Below, in pieces: positions 25,672 to 33,622 of a stretch of DNA of 51,941 nucleotides (its first letter is position 1; every line of letters begins with the position of its first letter). The position numbers and the translations under genes are program-made. Under the pieces are notes generated by a model that was not told the DNA's origin, searched no databases, and was given only the letters and a program-made list of their open reading frames with translations. Source of the DNA: Leptospira sp. (GTDB taxonomy: Bacteria > Spirochaetota > Leptospiria > Leptospirales > Leptospiraceae); the NCBI GenBank assembly GCA_027531445.1, contig JAPZRK010000081.1:1-51941 (forward strand). Direction: 5' to 3'.

Positions 25672-25700
25672 AATGACTCGAAAGTGAAAATCGAGTCATT
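25672..25700 (+). promoter_or_regulatory. 10-bp perfect inverted repeat with the GTG start codon in its loop
   Basis: AATGACTCGA (25672-25681) and TCGAGTCATT (25691-25700) are exact reverse complements around a 9-base centre. That centre contains the GTG start (25684-25686) of the following regulator gene. A four-codon frame, ATG at 25673 to TGA at 25685-25687, overlaps the GTG. A purine-rich GGAAGG (25655-25660) lies at ribosome-site distance from that ATG, not from the GTG. It could be an RNA hairpin controlling initiation or a DNA dyad for autoregulation. Confidence 0.55.
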
Positions 25701-26868
25701 ATATAAACATTTTCTTTTAACTAAAGCAAGCCACTTGCCGGTGGTAGGTATCGATGGCAATTTGATCGGATTCATTGCGAAAGAGAGAGTTTTGCGCGAG
25801 TTAGCCGATCTTGGTGAAGAAAGACCCGAATACGACCACATCCCGGAAGAGATTTTACAAAAAGATCTTCACGAAAACCTTCTCAATTTTTTTAAAGACA
25901 CTAACAAAATTCCCGTCTTAGACCACTTAGGTGAAAGAAAAGAGTTTTGGGACAAACCTAGGTTCCTTGCCGAATTTTCCAAATTGGATTCATTGCATAA
26001 AAAAGATCCCAAGTTGGAAGCCATCATAGAAAAAAATGAGAAACGTAAGGATTCCAAAGATTCTATCCATTGGTATATGGAGCTTATACTCGCAAATTTT
26101 CCTGATGGATTGCTGTCGACAGACGTTGCCGGCAACGCGATGTTTTATAATGAAGCATTCGAAAGCAAATTTTTACCCCTCCCATTCTTTAAAGACTCGG
26201 TAGAGGTGGCAGAACGCTTCTTAAGGGACTTAAACCGTGACCTTTTCGCCAAGTATTTACAAGAAAATGACCTTGAGATCGAATCAAATGAACATTCTGT
26301 GCACCAGTTGCAATCTATTGTCAAAGAATTAGATGCATTCATTAGAATCATCACACTTAGGGAATCCAAAAAAGTTGTAGGTTTTCTTTACCAGTTGGCA
26401 CCGCTTTCAACAAAATTTGAAACCGTTACAAAATCGGGAACCGTGTTCCCAGATTTGGATGAAGCTTTAAGAGCAAAATATCCACTTGAACGTGTGTTAG
26501 AAGAAATGGAATCACGTTACATATACGAGACACTCAAACGCAACCGAAACAATATCTCTCATGCGGCATCAGATCTTTCGATTCCAAGAACAACTTTACA
26601 AAATCGAATCAAATTCTTAAAGATATCGGAGCGCTTTAAAGAGGAAGAGACGGACAAAAAAAAGGTCATTCCACGCAAAAGAGCCGAAGTGGAGTCCACA
26701 AAAACTAACAACACTAGACAAAAAAAGAAACCCGTATCTCAGAAGAAACCATTACCTAAGAAACAAAGTCCCAAAAAAGCATTAAAGAGTGTCCAAAAAC
26801 CGAAAAAAAAATCAGTTCTAGACCAAAAGAAGCAGAAAACCAAAACAAAGGCAAAAAAAAGACGTTGA
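25684..26868 (+). CDS. CBS/PAS-like regulator with Fis-type HTH and histone-H1-like basic tail
   Basis: The domains of this 394-residue protein by eye are: residues 3-40 and 60-90, two CBS-like half-motifs (SHLPVVGIDGNLIGFIAKE and NKIPVLDHLGE); residues 128-235, a PAS-like domain (ILANFPDGLLSTDVAGNAMF); residues 268-315, a Fis-type helix-turn-helix (LKRNRNNISHAASDLSIPRT and TTLQNRIKFL), as at the C-terminus of sigma-54 activators; residues 320-394, an extreme Lys/Pro/Ser-rich tail with an SPKK motif. The AAA+ domain that normally precedes such an HTH is missing, so it cannot activate sigma-54 polymerase in the usual way. GTG start at 25684; no upstream ATG is in frame. Rho follows 129 bp later. 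The ligand and targets are unknown. Confidence 0.75.
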   Translation: MKIESLYKHFLLTKASHLPVVGIDGNLIGFIAKERVLRELADLGEERPEYDHIPEEILQKDLHENLLNFFKDTNKIPVLDHLGERKEFWDKPRFLAEFSKLDSLHKKDPKLEAIIEKNEKRKDSKDSIHWYMELILANFPDGLLSTDVAGNAMFYNEAFESKFLPLPFFKDSVEVAERFLRDLNRDLFAKYLQENDLEIESNEHSVHQLQSIVKELDAFIRIITLRESKKVVGFLYQLAPLSTKFETVTKSGTVFPDLDEALRAKYPLERVLEEMESRYIYETLKRNRNNISHAASDLSIPRTTLQNRIKFLKISERFKEEETDKKKVIPRKRAEVESTKTNNTRQKKKPVSQKKPLPKKQSPKKALKSVQKPKKKSVLDQKKQKTKTKAKKRR

Positions 26869-26997
26869 CGGATTCGGTAAGACGGTAACATTTTCCATAC
26901 CATTTAAGTAAACTTCTACTTCAATTCACAGTTGGCCTTTCAGCCAGAAATGGTTTCCCAGTTTTAATTCAAAATTCAAATACTATGTAGACTTTCC

Positions 26998-28401
26998 ATG
27001 GCATCACGCAAACAAGAAGAAACGCAATTTACAAACCCCGAAGAACAACCTGAATACACAAACGGAATCATGGACCAGGAAGATGGTTCCGAACCACCAA
27101 AGAATTTCAAAAAGAAACGCAATCGTTATGAGGGACCTGTTCCACCTTCTCTCGACTTAGTCGAGTTAAAGAAGAAAAATATAAACGAACTCGCCGACCT
27201 TGCAAAAGGTTTGGGTGTTGAAAATACACACGGCCTTAAAAAACAAAATTTGATGTTTGCGCTCCTGCAAGCTCAAACGGAAAAAGATGGCCAAGTTCAC
27301 GCCGCTGGTGTTATGGAAAAGTTACCTGATGGTTATGGTTTCCTTAGATCACCTGATTATAATTATGTTCCTGGTCCGGATGACATTTATGTTTCCCCAT
27401 CACAAATCAAATTGTTTGGTTTGAGAACTGGTGACACTGTGGAAGGTCTGATTCGACCTCCTAAAGAAGCAGAAAGGTTTTTTGCCATGCTTAGAGTGGA
27501 GTCGATCAATGGATATCCAGTCGAAGTGGCACAAAAAAGGAATTTATTCGATAACCTAACACCACTTTATCCTGACGAAAAGATCAATATGGAATTTGAT
27601 CCGAGTCATTTGGACACAAGGGTAATGGATTTGATGTGCCCGATTGGTAAAGGTCAAAGAGCACTCATCGTGGCACCACCTCGTACTGGTAAAACGGTCC
27701 TGATGCAATCTATCGCCAATGCCATCACACGCAACCATCCAGAGATCTTCTTGATCGTTTTGTTGATTGATGAAAGACCAGAAGAAGTGACCGATATGGC
27801 GCGTCATGTGAAGGGTGAAGTCGTGAGTTCTACTTTTGACGAACCGGCACAAAGACACGTGCAAGTCGCAGAGATGGTCATCGAAAAGGCAAAACGTCTC
27901 GTGGAACATGGTCGTGATGTTGTAATTCTCCTAGACTCAATCACGAGACTTGCCAGAGCTTACAACCAAGTCGTCCCGACCTCGGGAAAGATCCTTTCAG
28001 GTGGTGTGGATTCTAATGCACTTCACAAACCAAAACGTTTCTTTGGCGCAGCTAGAAACATCGAAGAAGGTGGATCTCTTACCATCATCGCGACTGCTCT
28101 CATTGATACGGGATCCCGAATGGACGAAGTGATCTTTGAGGAATTCAAAGGCACAGGTAACATGGAAATCCACCTGGATCGAAAGCTCGCAGACAAACGG
28201 ATTTTCCCTGCCATCGACATCAATCGGTCTGGTACAAGAAAGGAAGAGTTGTTGCTACCACAGGATGTGCTCACTCGAGTTTTTATCCTGAGAAAAGTAC
28301 TTTCTCCTATGAGCATCACGGAAAGTATGGAACTATTGATCGAAAAGATGCGTTCCGCCAAAACGAATGATCAATTTTTGGCGAGTATGAACACAAATTA
28401 A
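26998..28401 (+). CDS. rho: Transcription termination factor Rho
   Basis: This hexameric RNA-dependent ATPase ends transcription. At 467 residues it is about 48 longer than the Escherichia coli protein, mainly through a polar N-terminal extension (residues 1-45) before the Rho N-domain (ELADLAKGLGVEN). The cold-shock-like RNA-binding fold contains PDGYGFLRSPDYNYVPGPDD. Walker A is APPRTGKT (226-233), and VVILLDSITRLARAYN is Walker B. The secondary RNA site GGVDSNALHKPKRFFGAARN (Q/R-loop region) is intact. A TTGACG (26865-26870) with a poor -10 15-16 bp downstream is a weak promoter candidate. rpmE follows after 11 bp. Confidence 0.97.
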   Translation: MASRKQEETQFTNPEEQPEYTNGIMDQEDGSEPPKNFKKKRNRYEGPVPPSLDLVELKKKNINELADLAKGLGVENTHGLKKQNLMFALLQAQTEKDGQVHAAGVMEKLPDGYGFLRSPDYNYVPGPDDIYVSPSQIKLFGLRTGDTVEGLIRPPKEAERFFAMLRVESINGYPVEVAQKRNLFDNLTPLYPDEKINMEFDPSHLDTRVMDLMCPIGKGQRALIVAPPRTGKTVLMQSIANAITRNHPEIFLIVLLIDERPEEVTDMARHVKGEVVSSTFDEPAQRHVQVAEMVIEKAKRLVEHGRDVVILLDSITRLARAYNQVVPTSGKILSGGVDSNALHKPKRFFGAARNIEEGGSLTIIATALIDTGSRMDEVIFEEFKGTGNMEIHLDRKLADKRIFPAIDINRSGTRKEELLLPQDVLTRVFILRKVLSPMSITESMELLIEKMRSAKTNDQFLASMNTN

Positions 28402-28412
28402 GAAAGGGCCCT

Positions 28413-28613
28413 ATGAAAACTGACATCCATCCTAAGTATCTCCCATCCAAAATCAAATGTGCCTGTGGGAACGTGATTGAAACACGGTCTTATGCTGGCG
28501 ATATGAGCGTTGAGATATGCTCTCAGTGCCATCCGTTTTTTACTGGAAAGTCAAAACTGTTAGATACAACAGGTCGCGTTGACAAATTCAAGAAAAAATA
28601 CAAAATGAAGTAG
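28413..28613 (+). CDS. rpmE: Ribosomal protein bL31
   Basis: This is large-subunit protein L31 (66 residues) in its zinc-binding form: KCACGNVIETRS supplies the first cysteines and EICSQCHPFFTGKSK the second pair together with the conserved HPFFTGK. The C-terminal VDKFKKKYKMK is typical. AAGGG precedes the ATG. It is 11 bp downstream of rho, so the two are read together, a common arrangement. Cysteine-containing L31 usually has a zinc-free paralogue under zinc limitation; none is seen here. Confidence 0.97.
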   Translation: MKTDIHPKYLPSKIKCACGNVIETRSYAGDMSVEICSQCHPFFTGKSKLLDTTGRVDKFKKKYKMK

Positions 28614-28664
28614 GGTATCATCCCTTTACAGTCTAAGTTTTGAAATGTTTTTAGGAGCAACTAC

Positions 28665-29459
28665 ATGGCAGTGATGGACTTTAATAAATATAAGGAAATC
28701 AACGACCAAAGGTTGAACTATAAAGAGATGGAGGATGCAACTGTCGTATCCTACTATCGCAATACTGGCTGTGGTGATGGATACCGTATTTACCTAAAAG
28801 TAAATCCCCAAGGTATCGTCGAAGATGCAAGTTATACGACAACTGGATGTGGATTCGGGATTGTTGCTTTAGCAATGGCTACCGAATATGCAAAAGGTAA
28901 GTCTATGGATTCACTTCGCGAGCTTACTCCTGAGATTCTTGAAACCCTTTTCGAATTCCCTGAACGACGCAAAAATTATCCTGAGTCCGCTGTCGCAGCT
29001 TTAAAAAAAGCGGTGATCGATTGGGAGAAGGGTGGTGGAGTGCCGCCCGAAAAACGTGTGACTCGAGCAAGTGCTCTCCAAAGGTTACAGACAGATGGCC
29101 ACTTGCGTGGTGCAGACCTTTCTAGTGTCATGTTGGAAAAGGAAAATCTAAACGGTGTCGATTTTTCTTCTGCAAATCTAAACAATGCATTCCTACAGAA
29201 TTCAACTTTCGTTGGTGCAGATTTCAGCAATGCAAACCTGCGTGCTTCTTTTTTTAATGGTGCGGATCTTCGAAATGCAAATTTCCGTGGGGCCGATCTT
29301 CGATGGGCAAAACTTGCGGGAGCAAACATTGAAGGGGCAGATTTCACAGACGCACTTTATGACATCGGTACGCGTGTGGACCAAAAACAAATGTACATCT
29401 TTGAAGTGATGAAAAAGGCCGGAAAAGATCTATACATCTCCGAAGGAGAAGCTGAGTAG
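28665..29459 (+). CDS. NifU/IscU-like domain fused to pentapeptide repeats
   Basis: Residues 10-125 of this 264-residue protein follow the Fe-S scaffold fold of IscU/NifU: YRNTGCGDGYRIYLKV with Cys36, TTTGCGFGIVALAMATEYAKGK with Cys62, and a C-terminal helix pair. The third scaffold cysteine, expected near FPERRKNYPESAVAAL, is absent (Tyr105 at about that place). Residues 148-232 are at least seven to eight pentapeptide units of the A(D/N)Lxx type (ADLSS, VDFSS, ANLNN, ADFSN, ANLRA, ADLRN, ADLRW, ANIEG, ADFTD), which fold as a right-handed quadrilateral helix. The fusion is unusual. AGGAG is well placed 7 bases before the ATG at 28665. A 62-codon gene starts directly at its stop. Confidence 0.8.
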   Translation: MAVMDFNKYKEINDQRLNYKEMEDATVVSYYRNTGCGDGYRIYLKVNPQGIVEDASYTTTGCGFGIVALAMATEYAKGKSMDSLRELTPEILETLFEFPERRKNYPESAVAALKKAVIDWEKGGGVPPEKRVTRASALQRLQTDGHLRGADLSSVMLEKENLNGVDFSSANLNNAFLQNSTFVGADFSNANLRASFFNGADLRNANFRGADLRWAKLAGANIEGADFTDALYDIGTRVDQKQMYIFEVMKKAGKDLYISEGEAE

Positions 29460-29648
29460 ATGCAAGTGGGTGAAAAAGTAAAAATCACCAAGCGCACATT
29501 TTTAAACAAAGGTATTTTTATTTTTACAGGTTCTCTTGTGGAAATAAAGGGCATTCAAGGAGATACCGCAACCGTCATTTATTTTGATAAAGAAGGCCAT
29601 CCTCACGATCTTGAACTTGCTCTAGGAGACCTTGGACCCAACGAGTAA
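29460..29648 (+). CDS. Small beta-rich protein of unknown function (62 aa)
   Basis: This 62-residue protein starts at ATG 29460, immediately after the stop codon of the NifU/pentapeptide gene, so it is translated by reinitiation or coupling. It reads as a short beta-barrel: MQVGEKVKITKRTFLNKGI, then IFTGSLVEIKGIQGDTATVI and YFDKEGHPHDLEL. This resembles a KOW/SH3-like or NfeD-like small domain, but the match is too weak to name a family. It may act with the protein encoded before it. Confidence 0.6.
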   Translation: MQVGEKVKITKRTFLNKGIFIFTGSLVEIKGIQGDTATVIYFDKEGHPHDLELALGDLGPNE

Positions 29649-29661
29649 AGTCCCGATTTTC

Positions 29662-29689
29662 TTGACACGATATTCCCATTCTGTAATCT
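29662..29689 (+). promoter_or_regulatory. Sigma-70 type promoter of the STAS gene
   Basis: A perfect -35 hexamer TTGACA (29662-29667) and a -10 hexamer TAATCT (29684-29689) are separated by 16 bp. Transcription would begin near 29696, which rules out the in-frame TTG at 29691 as start codon for the next gene and supports ATG 29721. Confidence 0.6.
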
Positions 29690-29720
29690 ATTGCTATCGA
29701 TCGCAAAGATCGTCATTCTA

Positions 29721-30080
29721 ATGCTCATTCAATCGCATACTCAGGAAAATCATATTTTATTCTCTATCAAAAGTGATATACTTATGGATAACTCACGAGA
29801 GTTTTATCATGAGTTTGAAAAGTCTATGGAGGGCAAATCGTTTGCTCGATTGACTCTAGACTTTGCTAGCGTTAAGTTTTTAGATTCATCTGGGATTGGA
29901 GCCGTCATAAAGGCATCCTCTGCTCTACATAATCGTGGGATCGAGATCTATGTTACAAATCTCAATAAGAACTTAAACTCTGTCTTTAGACTTTCCGGTC
30001 TCAACCACATCCTCTCCATCCTTACGATTGATGAATACCTATCAAAATTTCCACAATTTACAAAGGCTTTGGAGCCTTAA
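29721..30080 (+). CDS. STAS-domain anti-sigma-factor antagonist (SpoIIAA-like)
   Basis: This single STAS domain of 119 residues, from ATG 29721, matches the size of SpoIIAA/RsbV. The strand-turn LTLDFASVKFLDSSGIGAVIKA contains the phosphorylation-site serine of the family (Ser57, in DSSGIG). Such proteins bind anti-sigma kinases when unphosphorylated and release the sigma factor. The frame could open at TTG 29691, but that codon lies between the -10 hexamer and the expected transcription start. No anti-sigma kinase is adjacent; a lipoprotein gene follows after 4 bp. Confidence 0.85.
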   Translation: MLIQSHTQENHILFSIKSDILMDNSREFYHEFEKSMEGKSFARLTLDFASVKFLDSSGIGAVIKASSALHNRGIEIYVTNLNKNLNSVFRLSGLNHILSILTIDEYLSKFPQFTKALEP

Positions 30081-30084
30081 TTTT

Positions 30085-30849
30085 ATGATTCTTAGATTCT
30101 ATACTGCCGCTATCTTTACTTTTTTCCTTTTTGGATTGGTCTCATGTGCATCAGGTGTTCGTTCTCGCGAACTCCTTTACCGAAATAACGATTTTGCAAC
30201 CTACATCGTCAAACGCGAAAATGTATCAAGGAAAGCTGACACACGTTTGCCTAAAGCCTTTGCACATCCTGTCGAAATTTCCCAACAAAAGATTTTGGAT
30301 ATTCTTGGTAATCTTAGATACAAACAAGGAAGTTCTTATGGGAACTTAAATTTGTATGTGTTTGAAGAGGAAGAGATCAAGGACTTTGCAGAAGATTTAG
30401 CCGATGCGATGCAGAAAATCAAACCGAATGAGATGTTGCTTGTCATTTCAAAATACAATCCACTTAAATCTGTAGTTTCTCATTATGTTAGGACCGGCTT
30501 CTACTTGATGTCCACTGAAAACACAATCGAACTCGTGTTTGGTGAAATACAAAAGGAAATCGAATTCGACGAACAAAGCAATTACTACGACTGGTCGCGT
30601 ATACCGGAGATTTCATTTGAGAATACGACGGAATCTAGCTTTATCATTCAGAACGCGAATTTTACCTTCAAAGAAGTCGATGGTTTTAGAAATCGTCGCT
30701 GGTTGGTTTTCAATAAGAGTGACCTGAATCGAGTCAAATTTGAAAAAAGAAAAGTCAAAGCCAAAGAAGTAAGTAACACTGTTGATTCAGATTTAAATCC
30801 AGAAAAACGCAAAGATAAAGATGATGGAGATGGTATCTTACAGGACTAA
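30085..30849 (+). CDS. Lipoprotein of unknown function
   Basis: This is a 254-residue lipoprotein: MILRFYTAAIFTFFLFGLVSC is a signal peptide with lipobox LVSC, giving lipidated Cys21. The frame reaches back to 30028, but that would hide the signal peptide inside the STAS gene; ATG 30085 with GGAG at 30071-30074 is preferred. The body is soluble, mixed alpha/beta, with a polar Lys/Asp-rich C-terminal tail. I recognise no family. It lies 4 bp after the STAS gene and must share its transcript. It converges on the FapA gene, 27 bp away. Confidence 0.75.
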   Translation: MILRFYTAAIFTFFLFGLVSCASGVRSRELLYRNNDFATYIVKRENVSRKADTRLPKAFAHPVEISQQKILDILGNLRYKQGSSYGNLNLYVFEEEEIKDFAEDLADAMQKIKPNEMLLVISKYNPLKSVVSHYVRTGFYLMSTENTIELVFGEIQKEIEFDEQSNYYDWSRIPEISFENTTESSFIIQNANFTFKEVDGFRNRRWLVFNKSDLNRVKFEKRKVKAKEVSNTVDSDLNPEKRKDKDDGDGILQD

Positions 30850-30876
30850 GAAAAACCGATTTTGAATTTGATCTCT

Positions 30877-32547
30877 TTACCGAGAGGAAGAAGGAAGAGT
30901 CCTTTCCGCGTTTACATTACCATCAAGCCCGATTTGTAATATTGTTTTTCCAACAACCGAATTTATGATGGGTCTATAGACTTTCCCAACGCCAAAACTC
31001 ACTTCTACTCCTGGGAATATCTCTCTTTGGACCTCAACGAATGCTGTTTTGCTAGGCTCATATGATCCAAGTGCTGTATCGAACTGTTTTTGGAGAGTAT
31101 CCAATAAACCTGAATACTTCTCATTCGCGTCTTTAAGCTTTGCAACCATTTCCTTTTCTTCAGGTTTTAAATCCCGTTTTTGCGATTGTTCCAAAAGTTT
31201 TTGTAAGGTGAGTTGCACTTTTTTTAAAGTGGATTCCTTTTCGACTAACTCGTGTCTCATTCGATTTAGCTCTTCCAACAACTCAGGTGGAGTGCCGATT
31301 GCTACTTTGGTTTTGGTTTCGACGATCGCACCCAACTTTTCGCAAGTAATTGAGTTCCCTGCGATGACGGTTCCTCCGATGATCTCACCTCGTCCACCAA
31401 TGACCGAAATAAAATCTTTGGCAGAAAGTTCAGAGTGCATGGCCGCTTCCTCTATAAAAATGGATCCACTGGCACTCAGTTTGCCTTGTTCTACAAATTT
31501 AACATAGATATTTCCATCAGATTCGATAAAGCCTTCTCCTCTTCCCATAAAGCCACCAGAGATAACAATGTCACCTTTAGCCTTTAGAAATGCCTTTCCA
31601 ACGGAACTATTGATGATGATACTGCCGTTAGTTGTAAGTGCAAAGCCGTCTCCGATTTTATCCTCTACAATAATTGTGCCTGGAAAATCCACATTGCCAG
31701 TGGAATAATCAACGGCGGCTAGGTTGATGACTTGATCGACGCGAATTTCGCCATTTCTTTCAAGGACAGGTCTACCCGCGAGGGTAGAATACAACTTACC
31801 GCCTCTTTCGACTACATTGGGGCCGATGATCCAATCTGTATCCTTTGCTTCCTGGCATGGTATGTCCACCGATGTAACTGTTTTTCCAATCTGACCTGGC
31901 TTAGGCGGTATTTTTTCTGCCAATAAAACATCTGGTTTTACAGATTGTATGATCGCAATATTTTTGTAATCGATGCGTCCATGCTCATCCTCTTCCAGAT
32001 TGGGCTTATTGTCGGATCTAAAATGGAGTTTGATCTCTCCATCTCTACCAGCAATAGGAGGAATCCCTTTCGCAAATATTTGTGGAACTAAAAATTCGGG
32101 AGATCGAATACAGTTGATGATCACTGCATCGACAATTCCGATGCTTATGCCAACTCCTGCAATTTTTTCTCGGAGCTGGTATTCAGTCATGAGCGAACCG
32201 CCATGTTTCGGAGGATGAAGAGTGAGAGTCGCAGACATCTGGTCTTCCGTGATTGAAATATCAACGTAAGAATCTTCTGGTGTTCCTTTTGACCATGAAC
32301 CGATTTCCGTTTCTCGACCATCTGCGATGGCGATAATTTTTTTGATTTGATCCACATCGCAATTTTCTACACCAAAAAGTTTGATACGAGAAAGTACATC
32401 TTTCAATTCAACTTTTGTGCCCTTTGCTCCCGCCTTGGTAACTTTTAGATATGCTTTTCCAGCTTTGTTTTCGATTTGAAAAAAACCGTTTTCATTGGCT
32501 TCCAAATCTTGTAAAATGCGATCTGTGTAGGAATCTGGGCTTGGCAT
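30877..32547 (-). CDS. FapA/DUF342 family protein
   Basis: This 556-residue cytoplasmic protein has the DUF342 layout: an N-terminal alpha/beta region, the central signature around KGIPPIAGRDGEIKLHFR and PPKPGQIGKTV, then a right-handed beta-helix of short repeats (residues about 280-410; e.g. DIVISGGFMGRGEGFIESDG, GGTVIAGNSI). A coiled coil follows (about 425-495) and then a final beta domain. Family members were named flagellar assembly protein A and in Vibrio link the phosphotransferase system to flagella, but many are in non-flagellar contexts. Here it is the last gene of an operon with two RNA methyltransferases and a glycosyltransferase-like protein, 2 bp after the previous gene. Confidence 0.85.
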   Translation of the reverse strand: MPSPDSYTDRILQDLEANENGFFQIENKAGKAYLKVTKAGAKGTKVELKDVLSRIKLFGVENCDVDQIKKIIAIADGRETEIGSWSKGTPEDSYVDISITEDQMSATLTLHPPKHGGSLMTEYQLREKIAGVGISIGIVDAVIINCIRSPEFLVPQIFAKGIPPIAGRDGEIKLHFRSDNKPNLEEDEHGRIDYKNIAIIQSVKPDVLLAEKIPPKPGQIGKTVTSVDIPCQEAKDTDWIIGPNVVERGGKLYSTLAGRPVLERNGEIRVDQVINLAAVDYSTGNVDFPGTIIVEDKIGDGFALTTNGSIIINSSVGKAFLKAKGDIVISGGFMGRGEGFIESDGNIYVKFVEQGKLSASGSIFIEEAAMHSELSAKDFISVIGGRGEIIGGTVIAGNSITCEKLGAIVETKTKVAIGTPPELLEELNRMRHELVEKESTLKKVQLTLQKLLEQSQKRDLKPEEKEMVAKLKDANEKYSGLLDTLQKQFDTALGSYEPSKTAFVEVQREIFPGVEVSFGVGKVYRPIINSVVGKTILQIGLDGNVNAERTLPSSSR

Positions 32548-32549
32548 GA

Positions 32550-33620
32550 TTAAGAATACTCTAATACGGATTTGATGATGTTTTCTTCACCATCAAGCGT
32601 TATGTTTAAACGTTTCTCTGTTTTGTCCTGTTTGTCAATGATAGAAAAGCTCTTTAAAAAATCACAATTTGAGATTTCATCATGGCTTATGTAAGCACTG
32701 CAAAAGCTTGCTTCTAATGAATTTACGAGAATGGGGTATTCAGCAAAGTCTCCCCGATCTGTGTATAAGATTGGAGTTTCTGCATAATATGCCTCAGATA
32801 AAATACCATATCCTGGTTTTGTTAAAACATAATCTGCCGCTCTAACTAGATCCGGATAGTCAAAGTCAACCTGCGGACTTAAAACATAATTTAAATCTAT
32901 TCCAGGGACGCCGGATGCGACGAGTTTGATACCTTTGTCCAATTTATTCCAATTCATTTGAAAATCTGTGAGTCCGTACGCCCCAAATGATAATAATATG
33001 TACTTTGTATCGTCAGAAAATCCTAAAAGTTTACGTGACTCTTCTTTAGATAGTTTTGGTTTTCTGCCCACAAGTCCGACATTTTTGGACTCTAAGAATT
33101 GAGGCATTGGACAAGTAAAGGGAAGTAGAAGTGCTTCTGTAACAAAAGAATATTCGGTTTTGATAATACTTGAAATATCAAAAAAGTATGGATCATACTT
33201 CCCGAAATTTTCGTAAATAAAATCCCAAGTGAAATTTCCAATAAAGATAGATGGTATACCCGCTTCTAATGCAAACACAATCGGTAGGGAGGCGGCATCT
33301 GTAAGGATTAGATCTATATCATTTACTTTGCAGTATTTTGCCTCTTCAGCTATAAAAGTTGATTTATTTCGCTCTAATTCTTGTAAGGCTATTTTCGTTT
33401 TTGTCACGTCAATGGAAAGAGAGTCTTTTTGATACACGCCTACATCGAATGTTAAGTTTCGTTTGATGAGTTTTGGGTCCTCCCAATCAATAAAGTGGAC
33501 ACGAGAAGATATTAGATGGATTGATTCTATTTCGGGTAGAGCTAGCAATTTTTTTAGGGTTACGGAAGTTCGGCTAATGTGTCCAAATCCATGACCAGAA
33601 ACATAAAAATATAAATTCAA
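32550..33620 (-). CDS. Glycosyltransferase-like protein (GT-B fold, MurG/GT28-like)
   Basis: This 356-residue protein opens with MNLYFYVSGHGFGHISRTSV, the GxGFGHxxR motif seen at the N-terminus of L-arabinokinase-type and MurG-like GT-B proteins. The C-terminal half has a Rossmann-like part with VRAADYVLTKPGYGILSEAY, corresponding to the donor-binding helix-loop. It probably transfers a sugar or binds a nucleotide sugar; donor and acceptor are unknown. The start is TTG 33620 with an AAAGGA ribosome site. It lies 2 bp after the TrmH gene and 2 bp before the FapA gene. Confidence 0.72.
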   Translation of the reverse strand: MNLYFYVSGHGFGHISRTSVTLKKLLALPEIESIHLISSRVHFIDWEDPKLIKRNLTFDVGVYQKDSLSIDVTKTKIALQELERNKSTFIAEEAKYCKVNDIDLILTDAASLPIVFALEAGIPSIFIGNFTWDFIYENFGKYDPYFFDISSIIKTEYSFVTEALLLPFTCPMPQFLESKNVGLVGRKPKLSKEESRKLLGFSDDTKYILLSFGAYGLTDFQMNWNKLDKGIKLVASGVPGIDLNYVLSPQVDFDYPDLVRAADYVLTKPGYGILSEAYYAETPILYTDRGDFAEYPILVNSLEASFCSAYISHDEISNCDFLKSFSIIDKQDKTEKRLNITLDGEENIIKSVLEYS

Positions 33621-33622
33621 GA

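Noticed and set aside
28976..29347. 123-codon antisense frame across the pentapeptide repeats, with a regular Ala/Pro/Arg repeat
   Set aside because: Its repeated pattern is simply the reverse complement of the pentapeptide repeat codons, not an independent repeat protein.
29691..29720. TTG 29691 as start of the STAS protein
   Set aside because: It lies between the -10 hexamer and the predicted transcription start, so it would not be in the mRNA; ATG 29721 gives a normal STAS length.
31049..31507. 152-codon frame opposite the FapA gene
   Set aside because: Ser/Cys/Phe-rich composition typical of antisense reading; the FapA frame is well supported.
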